Shown here: piece after piece, positions 8,129 to 16,653 of the stretch
Layout: each line of letters begins with the position of its first letter
Numbering within the stretch: position 1 is the stretch's first letter
NCBI RefSeq assembly: GCF_026017845.1
Contig: NZ_CP100416.1
Location: 9,426,366 to 9,490,365 of the forward strand
Origin: Amycolatopsis mediterranei
GTDB lineage: Bacteria; Actinomycetota; Actinomycetes; Mycobacteriales; Pseudonocardiaceae
Reading direction: 5' to 3'
Length of the DNA stretch: 64,000 nt
Program-made: the position numbers and the translations under genes
The notes under the pieces: generated by a model
Databases searched by the model: none
Told to the model about the DNA's origin: nothing
Seen by the model: the letters and a program-made list of their open reading frames with translations, nothing else

Positions 8129-10000
8129 ATGGGCGCGTACTCCGAAGCCTACCGGCGCAGCCTGGCCGAGCCGGACGCGTTCTGGCTGGCCGCGGCGGAG
8201 TCGATCAGCTGGACCAGGCCGCCGGAGCGGGCGCTGGACGCCTCGAACCCGCCCTTTTTCCGGTGGTTCCCGGACGCCGAGCTGAACACCTCGTACAACG
8301 CGCTGGACCGGCACGTCGAGGCCGGCCGCGGCAGCCAGGCCGCGCTGATCTGGGACTCTCCCGTGACCGGACGGAAACGCACTTACTCGTACGAGGAGCT
8401 GCGGGACACGGTCGCGCGCTTCGCCGGCGCGCTCAGCTCGCTGGGGGTCACGAAGGGTGACCGGGTGATCGTGTACCTGCCGATGGTGCCGGAGGCCGCG
8501 ATCGCGATGCTGGCCTGCGCGCGGATCGGCGCCGTGCACTCGGTGGTCTTCGGCGGGTTCGCGCCGAAGGAGCTGGCCGCGCGGATCGAGGACGCGAAAC
8601 CGAAGGTCGTCCTGGCGGCGTCCTGCGGCATCGAGCCGACGCGGGTGGTCGAGTACCAGCCGATCATCGAAGCCGCGCTGGGGATGACCGAGCACCAGCC
8701 CGACCACGTCGTCGTGCTGCAGCGCGAGCAGGCGCCTGCCGTGCTGACCGGGCGCGACCTCGACTGGCGCGAACTGGCGGTGAGCGCCGACCCGGCCGAC
8801 CCGGTGCCGGTGGCGGCGACCGATCCGCTGTACATCCTCTACACGTCCGGGACGACCGGGAAGCCGAAGGGCGTCGTGCGCGACACCGGCGGCCACGCGG
8901 TCGCGCTCGCCTACTCGATGGAAGCCGTCTACGACGTCCACGCCGGTGACGTCTGGTGGACGGCGTCCGACGTCGGCTGGGTCGTCGGGCACTCCTACAT
9001 CGTGTACGCGCCGCTGCTCGTCGGAGCGACGACGGTGATGTACGAGGGCAAGCCCGTCGGCACGCCCGACGCGGGCGCGTTCTGGCGGGTCATCGCCGAG
9101 CACGGCGTCCAGGCGCTGTTCACCGCGCCGACTGCGCTGCGGGCCGTCAAGAAGGTCGACCCGGACGCCCGTGAGCTGGAGAAGCACGAGCTGAAGCAGT
9201 TCCGGACGCTGTTCATGGCCGGCGAGCGGCTCGACCCGGAGACCTACCACTGGGCGCACGAGAAGCTCGGGGTGCCGGTCGTCGACCACTGGTGGCAGAC
9301 CGAGACCGGCTGGCCGATCGCCGCCAACCCGCGCGGCCTGGAGCCGATGGAGGTCAAGGCGGGGTCGGCGACCAAGCCCGTCCCCGGCTGGGACGTCCGG
9401 ATCCTCGACCAGGCGGGCGAAGAGCTGCCGGCCGGGCGCGAAGGCGCCATCACGGTCAAGCTGCCGCTGCCGCCCGGCTCGCTGCCGACGCTGTGGGGCG
9501 ACGACGAGCGATACCGCGAGGCCTACCTCTCGCGCTACGAAGGCCATTACCTGACCGGCGACTCCGGCTACTTCGACGAAGACGGCTACCTGTTCGTCAT
9601 GGGCCGGACCGACGACGTCATCAACGTCGCCGGGCACCGGCTGTCCACCGGGTCGATGGAGGCCGTGCTGGCTTCGCACCCGGCGGTCGCCGAGTGCGCG
9701 GTGATCGGCGTGGCCGACCAGCTCAAGGGCCAGCTGCCGCGCGGGCTCGTGGTGCTCAAGGCGGGGGTGGACGTCCCGGCGGAGCAGCTGCGGGACGAAC
9801 TCGTGGCGCTGGTCCGGCGGGACATCGGCCCGGTCGCCGCGTTCCGCGATGTGTCCATTGTGGACGCCCTGCCGAAGACCCGGTCGGGGAAGATCCTGCG
9901 CAAGACGATGCGGGCGATCGCCGACGGCCGCGACGAGGCGGTGCCCTCGACGATCGAGGACCCGAGCGTCCTGGACGCGATCCGGAAAGCCCTTCGTTAA
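8129..10000 (+). CDS. prpE: propionyl-/acetyl-CoA synthetase (PrpE-like)
   Basis: AMP-forming enzyme that activates a short carboxylic acid to its acyl-CoA, about 623 aa, cytoplasmic. Motif A3 is LYILYTSGTTGKPKG (about 237-249). Downstream are TDDVINVAGHRLSTGSME, typical of acetyl/propionyl-CoA synthetases, and TRSGKILRKTMRAI, whose Lys is the usual regulatory acetylation target. The ATG at 8129 is preceded by a GAAGGAG ribosome-binding site, better than an ATG at 8087. SGYFDEDGYLFVMGR also fits. Propionate rather than acetate preference is inferred from overall resemblance to PrpE. Confidence 0.88.
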   Translation: MGAYSEAYRRSLAEPDAFWLAAAESISWTRPPERALDASNPPFFRWFPDAELNTSYNALDRHVEAGRGSQAALIWDSPVTGRKRTYSYEELRDTVARFAGALSSLGVTKGDRVIVYLPMVPEAAIAMLACARIGAVHSVVFGGFAPKELAARIEDAKPKVVLAASCGIEPTRVVEYQPIIEAALGMTEHQPDHVVVLQREQAPAVLTGRDLDWRELAVSADPADPVPVAATDPLYILYTSGTTGKPKGVVRDTGGHAVALAYSMEAVYDVHAGDVWWTASDVGWVVGHSYIVYAPLLVGATTVMYEGKPVGTPDAGAFWRVIAEHGVQALFTAPTALRAVKKVDPDARELEKHELKQFRTLFMAGERLDPETYHWAHEKLGVPVVDHWWQTETGWPIAANPRGLEPMEVKAGSATKPVPGWDVRILDQAGEELPAGREGAITVKLPLPPGSLPTLWGDDERYREAYLSRYEGHYLTGDSGYFDEDGYLFVMGRTDDVINVAGHRLSTGSMEAVLASHPAVAECAVIGVADQLKGQLPRGLVVLKAGVDVPAEQLRDELVALVRRDIGPVAAFRDVSIVDALPKTRSGKILRKTMRAIADGRDEAVPSTIEDPSVLDAIRKALR

Positions 10001-10020
10001 GAACTGTTCCAAATGCTCCG

Positions 10021-10036
10021 GCTGGTCTGTACCTTT
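10021..10036 (+). promoter_or_regulatory. candidate DasR (dre-like) operator
   Basis: The sequence contains TGGTCTGTACCT, matching 9 of 12 core positions of the dre consensus TGGTCTAGACCA bound by the GntR regulator DasR in streptomycetes. It lies about 30-45 bp before the start of a GH20 beta-N-acetylhexosaminidase, a class of gene known to be in the DasR regulon. Assignment rests on consensus similarity and the target's function. Confidence 0.5.
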
Positions 10037-10066
10037 GCAGGGAGTCCCCGGACCGGAGGTGCTTCG

Positions 10067-11632
10067 ATGCGCTTGTCCAGAGCCGTCCTGACCGCGGCCG
10101 TCGTGAGTCTCACGGCCGCCGGCCTGCCCGCTTCCGCGGTGGCCGCCGCGGCCGCTCCCGAACGGAGCGTGACCGACGTCGTCCCGGCGCCCGTCTCCGC
10201 GAAGGCCGATCCTCGCGGTGAATTCCGGCTCACGCCGTCCACCGTGATCACCGCCGACCACGGCGCCGGCCAGGTCGCGGACTACCTGCGCGGCCTGCTG
10301 CGCCCGGCTACCGGCTTCCCGCTGCCGGTCGTGCCGAACGCCGCCGGCCTGCCCGCGCTCTCGCTGAAGCTGGGCCACGACGCGCGGATCGGCACCGAGG
10401 GTTACGAGCTGAAGGTCGCACGCGACGGCGTCACGGTGAAAGCCAACACCGCCGACGGGCTCTTCGAAGGCGTCCAGTCGCTGCGGCAGCTGCTGCCGTC
10501 GGCGATCGACGCGAAGCGCGTGCAGCACCGGACGTGGACCGTCGCCGGCGGCACGATCCTCGACTACCCGCGCTTCGCCGAGCGCGGCGCGATGCTCGAC
10601 GTCGCCCGGCACTTCTTCCGGCCCGACCAGGTGAAGCTGTACCTCGACCAGATCGCCCAGTACAAGGTCAACACGCTGCACCTGCACCTGGCCGACGACC
10701 AGGGCTGGCGGATCGAGATCAAGAGCTGGCCGAAGCTGGCCACGGTCGGCGGCAAGACCGCGGTCGACGGCGACCCGGGTGGCTACTACACGCAGGCGCA
10801 ATACCAGGACATCGTCGCGTACGCGGCTTCGCGGCACATCACGGTGATCCCGGAGATCGACATGCCGGGCCACACCAACGCGGCGCAGTCGACGTACGCC
10901 GAGCTGAACTGCGACGGGAAGGCCGTGCCGGTGCGCACGGACACCGAGGTCGGCTACAGCTCGCTGTGCATCTCCTCGCCGATCACCTACAAGTTCGTCG
11001 AGGACGTCGTGCGCGAGCTGGCGGCCCTCACGCCCGGCCCGTACCTGCACATCGGCGGCGACGAGGCGCACTCGACACCGCCCGCGGACTACCTGACCTT
11101 CGAGCGGAAGGTGCAGCCGATCGTCGCCAAGTACGGCAAGAAGGTCACCGGCTGGCACGAGATCGCCAAGTCGGTCCCGCCGGTGTCGGCGGTGCCGCAG
11201 TACTGGGACTTCGGCGGCGACAACCCGGACGTCGCGGCGGCCGCGGCGCGCGGCAACAAGATCCTGATGTCGCCGGCGAACTACGCCTACCTCGACATGA
11301 AGTACAACGCGCAGACGCCGCTCGGCCAGGACTGGGCCGCGCTGATCGAGGTGAAGGACGGGTACAACTGGGATCCGGCGTCGCTGGTGAACGGCGTCGG
11401 CGAGAGCCAGGTCGCGGGCGTCGAAGCGCCGCTGTGGACCGAGACGATCCGGACCAGCGACGACATCGAGTACATGGCGTTCCCGCGGCTCCCGGGCATC
11501 GCGGAGATCGGCTGGTCCCCGAAGTCGACGCACAACTGGAACGCCTACCGCGCGCGGCTGGCGAAGCAGGCCCCGCGCTGGGTGGCGCAGGGCATCGACT
11601 TCTACCGCTCCCCGCAGGTCGACTGGAAGTGA
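10067..11632 (+). CDS. secreted beta-N-acetylhexosaminidase (GH20)
   Basis: Glycoside hydrolase that removes terminal GlcNAc/GalNAc from chitin oligosaccharides or glycans. It is about 521 aa with a strong GGAGGT ribosome-binding site before ATG 10067. The first ~30 residues form a signal peptide (basic MRLSR, hydrophobic core, ASAVAAAAA), so it is exported. Residues ~45-165 are the GH20b domain and the TIM barrel follows. HIGGDEAH places the catalytic Asp-Glu pair at about D332/E333. The substrate loop region WRIEIKSWPKL and the C-terminal WTETIRTSDDIEYMAFPRLPGIAEIGW are typical. It is followed by a strong palindromic terminator. Confidence 0.94.
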   Translation: MRLSRAVLTAAVVSLTAAGLPASAVAAAAAPERSVTDVVPAPVSAKADPRGEFRLTPSTVITADHGAGQVADYLRGLLRPATGFPLPVVPNAAGLPALSLKLGHDARIGTEGYELKVARDGVTVKANTADGLFEGVQSLRQLLPSAIDAKRVQHRTWTVAGGTILDYPRFAERGAMLDVARHFFRPDQVKLYLDQIAQYKVNTLHLHLADDQGWRIEIKSWPKLATVGGKTAVDGDPGGYYTQAQYQDIVAYAASRHITVIPEIDMPGHTNAAQSTYAELNCDGKAVPVRTDTEVGYSSLCISSPITYKFVEDVVRELAALTPGPYLHIGGDEAHSTPPADYLTFERKVQPIVAKYGKKVTGWHEIAKSVPPVSAVPQYWDFGGDNPDVAAAAARGNKILMSPANYAYLDMKYNAQTPLGQDWAALIEVKDGYNWDPASLVNGVGESQVAGVEAPLWTETIRTSDDIEYMAFPRLPGIAEIGWSPKSTHNWNAYRARLAKQAPRWVAQGIDFYRSPQVDWK

Positions 11633-11638
11633 GAGCCG

Positions 11639-11670
11639 GTGAAGGCCACCTCCGCGGAGGTGGCCTTCAC
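11639..11670. terminator. perfect 32-bp palindromic bidirectional terminator
   Basis: Two 16-nt arms (GTGAAGGCCACCTCCG and its exact reverse complement) meet without a loop, so the RNA hairpin would open a small loop at CCGCGG. It sits 6 bp after the hexosaminidase stop and 5 bp before the end of the convergent TetR gene, so it probably ends transcription from both sides. There is no U-tract, as is common in actinobacteria. Confidence 0.8.
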
Positions 11671-11675
11671 CGTGG

Positions 11676-12278
11676 TCAACGCGCCGAAGCGGCCAGCCTC
11701 GCCCGGATCGCCCGCCTGGCCAGGTCGTACGGTTTCGCGTCGCCGCCGAGGACGGCGTCCGCGTTGGCCGCGCGGCCCAGCGCGTGGAGTTCGAACGCCA
11801 GCACCTCGGCGTCGGTGTCGACGTGCCCGAGCGCGACCGCCTCGGCCGCGGATTCCCGCAGGAAGGCGGCGAACGAGCCGCTCGCCGCCGCCACGGCGTC
11901 GTGCACCCGGCCCGGGCGCGCGTCGAACTCCGCGCCGACGTTGCAGAAGAAGCACCCGCCCGGGAAGACCCGCCGTTCCGAGTAGTCCAGCCACCTTTCG
12001 CACACCGCGCGCAGCCGGGGCAGGCCGGGCGCCTCCGCCCGCGCCGGCGTCACGACGTGCGAGCGGAAGATCGCCAGCGCGGCGTCGATCGTCGCGAGCT
12101 GCAGCTCCTCCTTGGAGCCGAACAGCGCGAACACCCCGCTCTTGCTCAGCTCCAGCTCGGTGGCCAGCCGGCCGAGGGACAGCCCGGCGAGGCCGTCGAC
12201 CGAAGCGACGTCCACGGCCCGGCGCAGCACCAGGCGCCGGGTCGCGTCGCCGCGCGCGATCCGGCCGTCACCCGGCAC
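11676..12278 (-). CDS. TetR/AcrR family transcriptional regulator
   Basis: About 200 aa. The N-terminal HTH lies in residues ~17-62: GLAGLSLGRLATELELSKSGVFALFGSKEELQLATIDAAL. The C-terminal ligand domain contains VFPGGCFFCNVGAEFDARPG, resembling the YxaF/TetR_C_16-like group that responds to small organic compounds. Its start overlaps the end of the upstream MOSC gene by 11 bp, so the two are translationally coupled; the regulator may control that operon. Confidence 0.86.
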   Translation of the reverse strand: MPGDGRIARGDATRRLVLRRAVDVASVDGLAGLSLGRLATELELSKSGVFALFGSKEELQLATIDAALAIFRSHVVTPARAEAPGLPRLRAVCERWLDYSERRVFPGGCFFCNVGAEFDARPGRVHDAVAAASGSFAAFLRESAAEAVALGHVDTDAEVLAFELHALGRAANADAVLGGDAKPYDLARRAIRARLAASAR

Positions 12279-12951
12279 GCCGCGCCCGCCAGCGGTCCAC
12301 AGTGGACTGGACGCCGTCGCGGTAGGACACCGAAAGCGCGGGGGTGGCCAGCACGCGGTCGGCGAGGTCCAGCGCCGCCTCGGCCTTGTCCTCCGGCAGC
12401 TGCCCGTAGTTGGCGAAGGAAACCAGGTACACCTCGGTGATCGTCGGGCCGTCCGCCCGCTCGACCGGCTCGATCGGCCCGGACGTCGGCACCGTGCCGG
12501 GCCGCAGCACGCGCAGGTACCAGCCGCAGCGCCCGCTGTCGATCATCAGCGGCGTGACGTCCTTGCGGCCGGTCTTCATGGCCAGCTTGAAGCACGGCTG
12601 CCGCGGCTGGGACACCTGGACCAGCGCGTCACCCCAGGCCCAGACGTCCCCGATCCGGACGTCGTCCTCGGTGACGCCGGTCAGCGAGACGTTCTCGCCG
12701 AAGCCGCCCGGCTCGGCCTCGAAGCCCTCGGCCGCCCAGGCCGGGTAGTGCTCGGCCGGGTAGACGTACACCGCTTTGTCGACCCCGCCGTGCACGGTCA
12801 GGTCGGCTTGCCGGTCACCGTCGAGGTTCAGCTCGGTCAGGTGCAGCTCGGGCGCCGCGACCCGCGCCTTCGTGATCGCGCTCAGTACCGGCCGGTCCCG
12901 CCGGTACCCCAGCACGCCCAGCTCCCCGACAAACACCCCGTCGACGTTCAT
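12268..12951 (-). CDS. MOSC domain protein (YiiM-like)
   Basis: About 227 aa. MOSC domains are molybdenum-cofactor-linked folds; YiiM-type proteins act on N-hydroxylated compounds. Visible signatures are HGGVDKAVYVYPAEHYPAW (residues ~45-63), GGFGENVSLTG and VSQPRQPCFKLAMK, where the Cys corresponds to the conserved MOSC cysteine. The ATG at 12951 gives MNVDGVFVGELGV, the family N-terminus; an upstream extension is possible but atypical. First gene of a two-gene operon with the downstream TetR regulator. Confidence 0.85.
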   Translation of the reverse strand: MNVDGVFVGELGVLGYRRDRPVLSAITKARVAAPELHLTELNLDGDRQADLTVHGGVDKAVYVYPAEHYPAWAAEGFEAEPGGFGENVSLTGVTEDDVRIGDVWAWGDALVQVSQPRQPCFKLAMKTGRKDVTPLMIDSGRCGWYLRVLRPGTVPTSGPIEPVERADGPTITEVYLVSFANYGQLPEDKAEAALDLADRVLATPALSVSYRDGVQSTVDRWRARRAG

Positions 12952-13006
12952 GGGCCCGAAGGTAGCACGATCGTTCGTGCAGTTCGGCGCCTTTAGGCTG
13001 GCGGTC

Positions 13007-14380
13007 ATGAATCTGCCCGGCAAGGCCCGCGCCCACGTCGACTCCGGCGCCCTCTTCGCCGAACTGGCCGGGCTGGTCACCTACCGCACGGTCAGCGACG
13101 CCCCGGAAGGCCGCGCCGCGATCCGGGCTTACCTGGACGAGATCCTGACGCCGGCGCTGACCGCACTCGGCTGCGACGTCACGCAGCACGCGAACCCCGA
13201 CCCGGCGGGCGGGCCGTTCCTCGTCGGCGTCCGCACCGAGTCGGCCGAGCTGCCGACACTGCTCTGCTACGGCCACGCCGACGTCGTCGGGGAAGCCGGC
13301 CGGTGGGGCGGTGGCCGGGACCCGTGGACGCTGACCGCGGAGGGCGATCGCTGGTACGGCCGCGGGACCGCAGACAACAAGGGCCAGCACCTGATCAACC
13401 TGACCGCGTTGCGGCTGGTGCTGGCCGAGCGCGGACGGCTGGGCTTCAACCTCAAGTTCCTGTTCGAGACCGGCGAGGAGATCGGGTCACCGGGGCTCGC
13501 GGAGTTCGCCGCGCAGGAGCGGACGCTGCTGCGCGCGGACGTCCTGATCGCCTCCGACGGCCCGCGCCTCGACGCGGCGACGCCGACGTTGTTCCTCGGC
13601 GCGCGCGGCAGCGTCCGGATCGACCTGGACGCCGACCTCCGTCCGGGCGGCCACCACTCCGGCAACTGGGGCGGCATCCTGCGCAACCCGGCCACGACGC
13701 TGGCCGGCGCGATCGCGAGCCTGGTCGACGGCCACGGCCGCATCCAGGTCCCGGAACTGCTGCCGCCGGAGCTGCCGTCGTCCGTGCGCGCGGCGCTGGC
13801 GGACGTCGTCGTCGGGACCACACCGGGCGACCCGGACCTCGACGAGACCTGGGGCGACCCGCGGCTGACGCCCGCCGAGCGGCTCTACGGCTGGAACACC
13901 CTGGAGGTCCTCTCCCTCGGCGCGGGGGACGTCGACCGCCCGGTCAACGCGATCCCCGGCCGCGCGCGGGCGGTGCTGCAGCTGCGGTACGTGGCGGGCA
14001 CGGACGTCGACGACGTCGCACCCGCGATCCGCCGGCACCTTGACGCACAAGGGTTTCCGATGGTTTCGGTGCGCACCGAAGCCGGCTTCCGTGCCAGCCG
14101 CACGCCGGTCGGCGACCCGTGGGTCAGCTGGGCGCGGGCGGTGCTGACCGAGGTCGCGGACCGCCCGGTGGCGTTGCTGCCGAACTTCGGCGGCGGCCTG
14201 CCGAACCACGTGTTCACCGACGTCCTCGGGCTGGCGACGCTGTGGCTGCCGCACTCGTACCCGGGTTGCCACCAGCACGCGCCGGACGAGCACCTGCTCG
14301 CCCCGGTCGCCCGGGAAGGGCTGGTGCTCGCCACGGCGCTGTTCGACGCACTCGGCTCGACGCCACCATCAGCTCGCTGA
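13007..14380 (+). CDS. M20 family metallopeptidase
   Basis: About 457 aa, a dinuclear-zinc amidohydrolase/peptidase of the ArgE/DapE/CPDG2 group. The metal ligands are visible in LLCYGHADVV, in RGTADNKGQH and in LFETGEEIGSPGL (general-base Glu-Glu), with a late His in LPHSYPGCHQHAPDEH. The middle dimerisation lobe carries LRPGGHHSGNWGG. No signal peptide, so it is probably cytoplasmic. The true substrate (dipeptide or N-acyl amino acid) is not evident. It is divergent from the MOSC gene with 55 bp between starts. Confidence 0.87.
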   Translation: MNLPGKARAHVDSGALFAELAGLVTYRTVSDAPEGRAAIRAYLDEILTPALTALGCDVTQHANPDPAGGPFLVGVRTESAELPTLLCYGHADVVGEAGRWGGGRDPWTLTAEGDRWYGRGTADNKGQHLINLTALRLVLAERGRLGFNLKFLFETGEEIGSPGLAEFAAQERTLLRADVLIASDGPRLDAATPTLFLGARGSVRIDLDADLRPGGHHSGNWGGILRNPATTLAGAIASLVDGHGRIQVPELLPPELPSSVRAALADVVVGTTPGDPDLDETWGDPRLTPAERLYGWNTLEVLSLGAGDVDRPVNAIPGRARAVLQLRYVAGTDVDDVAPAIRRHLDAQGFPMVSVRTEAGFRASRTPVGDPWVSWARAVLTEVADRPVALLPNFGGGLPNHVFTDVLGLATLWLPHSYPGCHQHAPDEHLLAPVAREGLVLATALFDALGSTPPSAR

Positions 14381-14390
14381 CCGGGTGCGC

Positions 14391-15368
14391 TCAGGGTTCG
14401 AGGTCGGTGACACCCCGGCCGCTCACCACGTCGAACGGCACGGAGGCCTGGTCGTGGCCGATCAGCCAGCCGTCGCCGGTCTTCCGGAAGACGAAGGTGG
14501 CCCGGACCCACATGCCTGCCACGGCTTCCCCGGTCGGCAGCGTGCCGCTGATCCGCCCGAAGCCGTGGCCGACGGCCAACCCGGCGCTGACGGTGATGGT
14601 CAGGTCGCGCAGCTCGTAGTCCACCTTTTCGAAGATCGTGAACACCTTCGCCCAGTTCTTCAGCTTCGCTTCGACCCCGGCGTGCTGCAGCGGCGGTTCG
14701 ACGTCGAAGGACACCACGTCCGGCGCGTAGATCCCGCGCAGCGCCTGGAGATCCTTGGCCCGCAGCGCCTCGATTACCTCGTCGAGCCGGCGCCTGATGA
14801 CGGCCTCCGCGTCCCCGCCCCGCAACGGCGCCAGCGCAGTGCTCCAGGCGACGACGTGGTCGAGCAGGGTGCCCAGCGCGGCGAGCTGGTGGTCACCCGG
14901 CGCGAACACGGTGTGGTTCGCGAACTCCGTCGCCAAGGGCAGTGTCACCTGCGGGGCCACGTCGGCCAGCTGCAGTGCCCCGCAGACCAGCCGCAGCTGC
15001 TCGACCGAGCGGGCGCCGCCGACGCCGCCGTACGAGACGAACCCGGCCGCCTTGCTGTTCCACTCGACGTGGATGTGGTCCATGGCGTTCTTGAGCACCC
15101 CGGGAAGGGAGTGGTTGTACTCCGGCGTGACGAAGACGAACCCGTCGCACGACGCGACGACGGCCGCGAAGGCCCGGGTGCGCTCGTCCCGGTACTGGCC
15201 CGAGAAGCCCGGCGGCTCCTCGAGGTGGGGCAGCGGGTGGTCACGCAGGTCGATCACGGTGAACTCCGCGTCACCCCGGCTCGCGGCCCGCTCGTGCACC
15301 CAGCGGGCGACCTGGTCCCCCTTGCGGCCCGGACGGGTGCTGCCCAGCACGATCCCGATCTTGATCAT
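14391..15368 (-). CDS. NADPH-dependent FMN reductase fused to a SnoaL-like domain
   Basis: About 325 aa. Residues 1-~185 are a flavodoxin-like NAD(P)H:FMN reductase with IGIVLGSTRPGRKGDQVARW (FMN phosphate loop), FVTPEYNHSLPGVLKNAMDH and GFVSYGGVGGARS. A linker leads to residues ~205-325, which form an NTF2/SnoaL-like cone (EVIEALRAKDLQALRGIYAPDVVSFDVEPPL, then FVFRKTGDGWLIGHDQASVPFD). Most relatives have only the reductase domain. ATG at 15368 was chosen because longer versions run through the promoter. It is divergent from a SigJ-type sigma factor, which also ends in a SnoaL-like domain, and is a likely target of it. Confidence 0.85.
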   Translation of the reverse strand: MIKIGIVLGSTRPGRKGDQVARWVHERAASRGDAEFTVIDLRDHPLPHLEEPPGFSGQYRDERTRAFAAVVASCDGFVFVTPEYNHSLPGVLKNAMDHIHVEWNSKAAGFVSYGGVGGARSVEQLRLVCGALQLADVAPQVTLPLATEFANHTVFAPGDHQLAALGTLLDHVVAWSTALAPLRGGDAEAVIRRRLDEVIEALRAKDLQALRGIYAPDVVSFDVEPPLQHAGVEAKLKNWAKVFTIFEKVDYELRDLTITVSAGLAVGHGFGRISGTLPTGEAVAGMWVRATFVFRKTGDGWLIGHDQASVPFDVVSGRGVTDLEP

Positions 15369-15426
15369 CGTTCTCCCCTGTTCGGTCGGTGGTTCCGACC
15401 GGTACGACGAAGCAGCCCGCGGGAAT

Positions 15427-15438
15427 GTCAGGCCTGAC
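15427..15438. promoter_or_regulatory. 12-bp perfect palindrome between divergent FMN reductase and sigma factor
   Basis: GTCAGGCCTGAC is a perfect palindrome about 30 bp before the sigma gene and 59 bp before the reductase gene. It begins with TGTCA, like the -35 element described for ECF41/SigJ promoters, and a CGTC lies downstream at 15453. The spacing differs from the published 16 bp, so it may be an operator rather than the promoter itself. Confidence 0.4.
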
Positions 15439-15468
15439 GTTCGGGCAGGCTGCGTCGTCGGAGGAGTC

Positions 15469-16485
15469 ATGACAACGCCATCGGAACCCGTCCTCGCCGA
15501 ACGACGTCACCTGGTCAACCTCGCCTACCGGCTGCTCGGGTCGCTGACCGAGGCCGAGGACGCCGTCCAGGAGACCTACGCCCGCTGGTACGCCCTGTCC
15601 CCGGCGCAGCAGGCGGCGATCTCCTCGCCCGGCGCCTGGCTGACCACCGTGGCCGGCCGCATCTGCCTGGACGTCCTCGGCTCGGCGCGGGTGCGGCGCG
15701 AGCGGTACGTGGGCGAGTGGCTGCCCGAGCCGCTGCCCGACCAGACCGACCCGGCCGACCGGATCACCCTGGACGACTCGGTGAGCACGGCCTTCCTCGT
15801 CGCGCTCGAGGCGATGACCCCGGCGCAGCGCGTCGCACTCGTCCTGCACGACGTCTTCGGATACTCCTTCGCGGAGGTCGCCGACGTGACCGGCCGGACG
15901 ACGGGGGCGTGCCGGGAACTGGCGTCCACGGCCCGCCGCCGGCTCCGCGCCGCCCGGCCCGCGGCGCCGGTCGCCCGGCAGGCCGGCCTGGTGCGGGACT
16001 TCAAGGAGGCCTGGGCCGCCGGGGACATCGGCACCCTGATCGGGCTGCTCGACCCCGCCGCCACCTTGACCGCCGACGGCGGCGGCCGGGTCCGCGCCGC
16101 GATCGCCCCGATCGAAGGGGACGAACTCGTCGCGCGGTACGTGGCCGAACTCGCCGCCTTCGGTGGGCTGACGCTCGAAGAGCGCACCGTCAACGGCCGT
16201 CCCGGCCTGGTCCTGCGCCGCGGCGACGAGCTGGCCGCCGTCTACGCCTTCGCCGTCGCGGACGACCGGATCACGCACATCTGGGCCGTCCGGAACCCCG
16301 ACAAGCTCGGTCCCTGGCTCCGCACCGGCGAGACGGTCCGCATCCCCGCAAGTAACCGTGTCGACTCCCCGATCACGCGAGTTGACTCCCCGATCACGCG
16401 AACCGACCCTCCAGGCACGCGAGCCGACCGTCCGGGTACGCGAGCCGACCCTCCAGGTACGGGACCCGACCGTCCGGACGCGTGA
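15469..16485 (+). CDS. sigJ: SigJ/ECF41-type RNA polymerase sigma factor with SnoaL-like C-terminal domain
   Basis: About 338 aa. Region sigma2 is LAERRHLVNLAYRLLGSLTEAEDAVQETYARW (residues ~8-40). Sigma4 is MTPAQRVALVLHDVFGYSFAEVADVTGRTTGACRELASTARRRL (~118-160). Residues ~180-295 form the SnoaL-like fold that tunes activity in this group. The normal domain ends near PDKLGPWLRTGETVRI. The remaining ~43 residues are a run of heptapeptides (RVDSPIT, RVDSPIT, RTDPPGT, RADRPGT...), the translation of a 21-nt tandem repeat into which the frame runs until TGA 16483. A GGAGGAG ribosome-binding site precedes ATG 15469. Confidence 0.87.
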   Translation: MTTPSEPVLAERRHLVNLAYRLLGSLTEAEDAVQETYARWYALSPAQQAAISSPGAWLTTVAGRICLDVLGSARVRRERYVGEWLPEPLPDQTDPADRITLDDSVSTAFLVALEAMTPAQRVALVLHDVFGYSFAEVADVTGRTTGACRELASTARRRLRAARPAAPVARQAGLVRDFKEAWAAGDIGTLIGLLDPAATLTADGGGRVRAAIAPIEGDELVARYVAELAAFGGLTLEERTVNGRPGLVLRRGDELAAVYAFAVADDRITHIWAVRNPDKLGPWLRTGETVRIPASNRVDSPITRVDSPITRTDPPGTRADRPGTRADPPGTGPDRPDA

Positions 16486-16542
16486 TCCGGCCGACATCAC
16501 CCGTGCTGGAGGGGTCGACACGCGTGATGGGGAGGTCGACAC
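16358..16542. repeat. 21-nt tandem repeat array with inverted units
   Basis: Seven consecutive 21-nt units begin at 16358, 16379, 16400, 16421, 16442, 16463 and 16484. The first two differ at only three positions (GTGTCGACTCCCCGATCACGC-like) and the later ones drift. At least two units in the opposite orientation follow (GTGATGGGGAGGTCGACAC near 16524-16542). Because 21 is a multiple of 3, the array is read in frame by the sigma gene for six units. Function unknown; short GC-rich direct and inverted arrays of this kind suggest an intergenic repeat family. Confidence 0.8.
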
Positions 16543-16589
16543 AGGGTGGCCGTCCGGGAGCTCGGGTGACCCCGAAGCAACCGAAGTAG

Positions 16590-16620
16590 ACACCGTCTAC
16601 AGAAGTTTGATAGACAGTGT
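16590..16620. promoter_or_regulatory. inverted repeat, candidate TetR operator before the hydrolase operon
   Basis: ACACCGTCTA (16590-16599) and TAGACAGTGT (16611-16620) are inverted repeats with one mismatch and an 11-bp spacer. A second overlapping palindrome, GTAGAC-ACC-GTCTAC, spans 16586-16600. The site is 34 bp before the SGNH hydrolase start, and the downstream gene in that operon is a TetR regulator, so autoregulation is plausible. Confidence 0.5.
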
Positions 16621-16653
16621 CCACAAGGTGAACCACGGGTTACGGAGATCGGG

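Noticed and set aside
7970-11533. 1187-aa open frame antisense to the acyl-CoA synthetase and hexosaminidase genes
   Set aside because: Spans two well-supported plus-strand genes and their promoter region; composition is that of a shadow frame.
16358-16542. CRISPR array
   Set aside because: Units are 21 bp, contiguous without spacers, and switch orientation; no cas genes.
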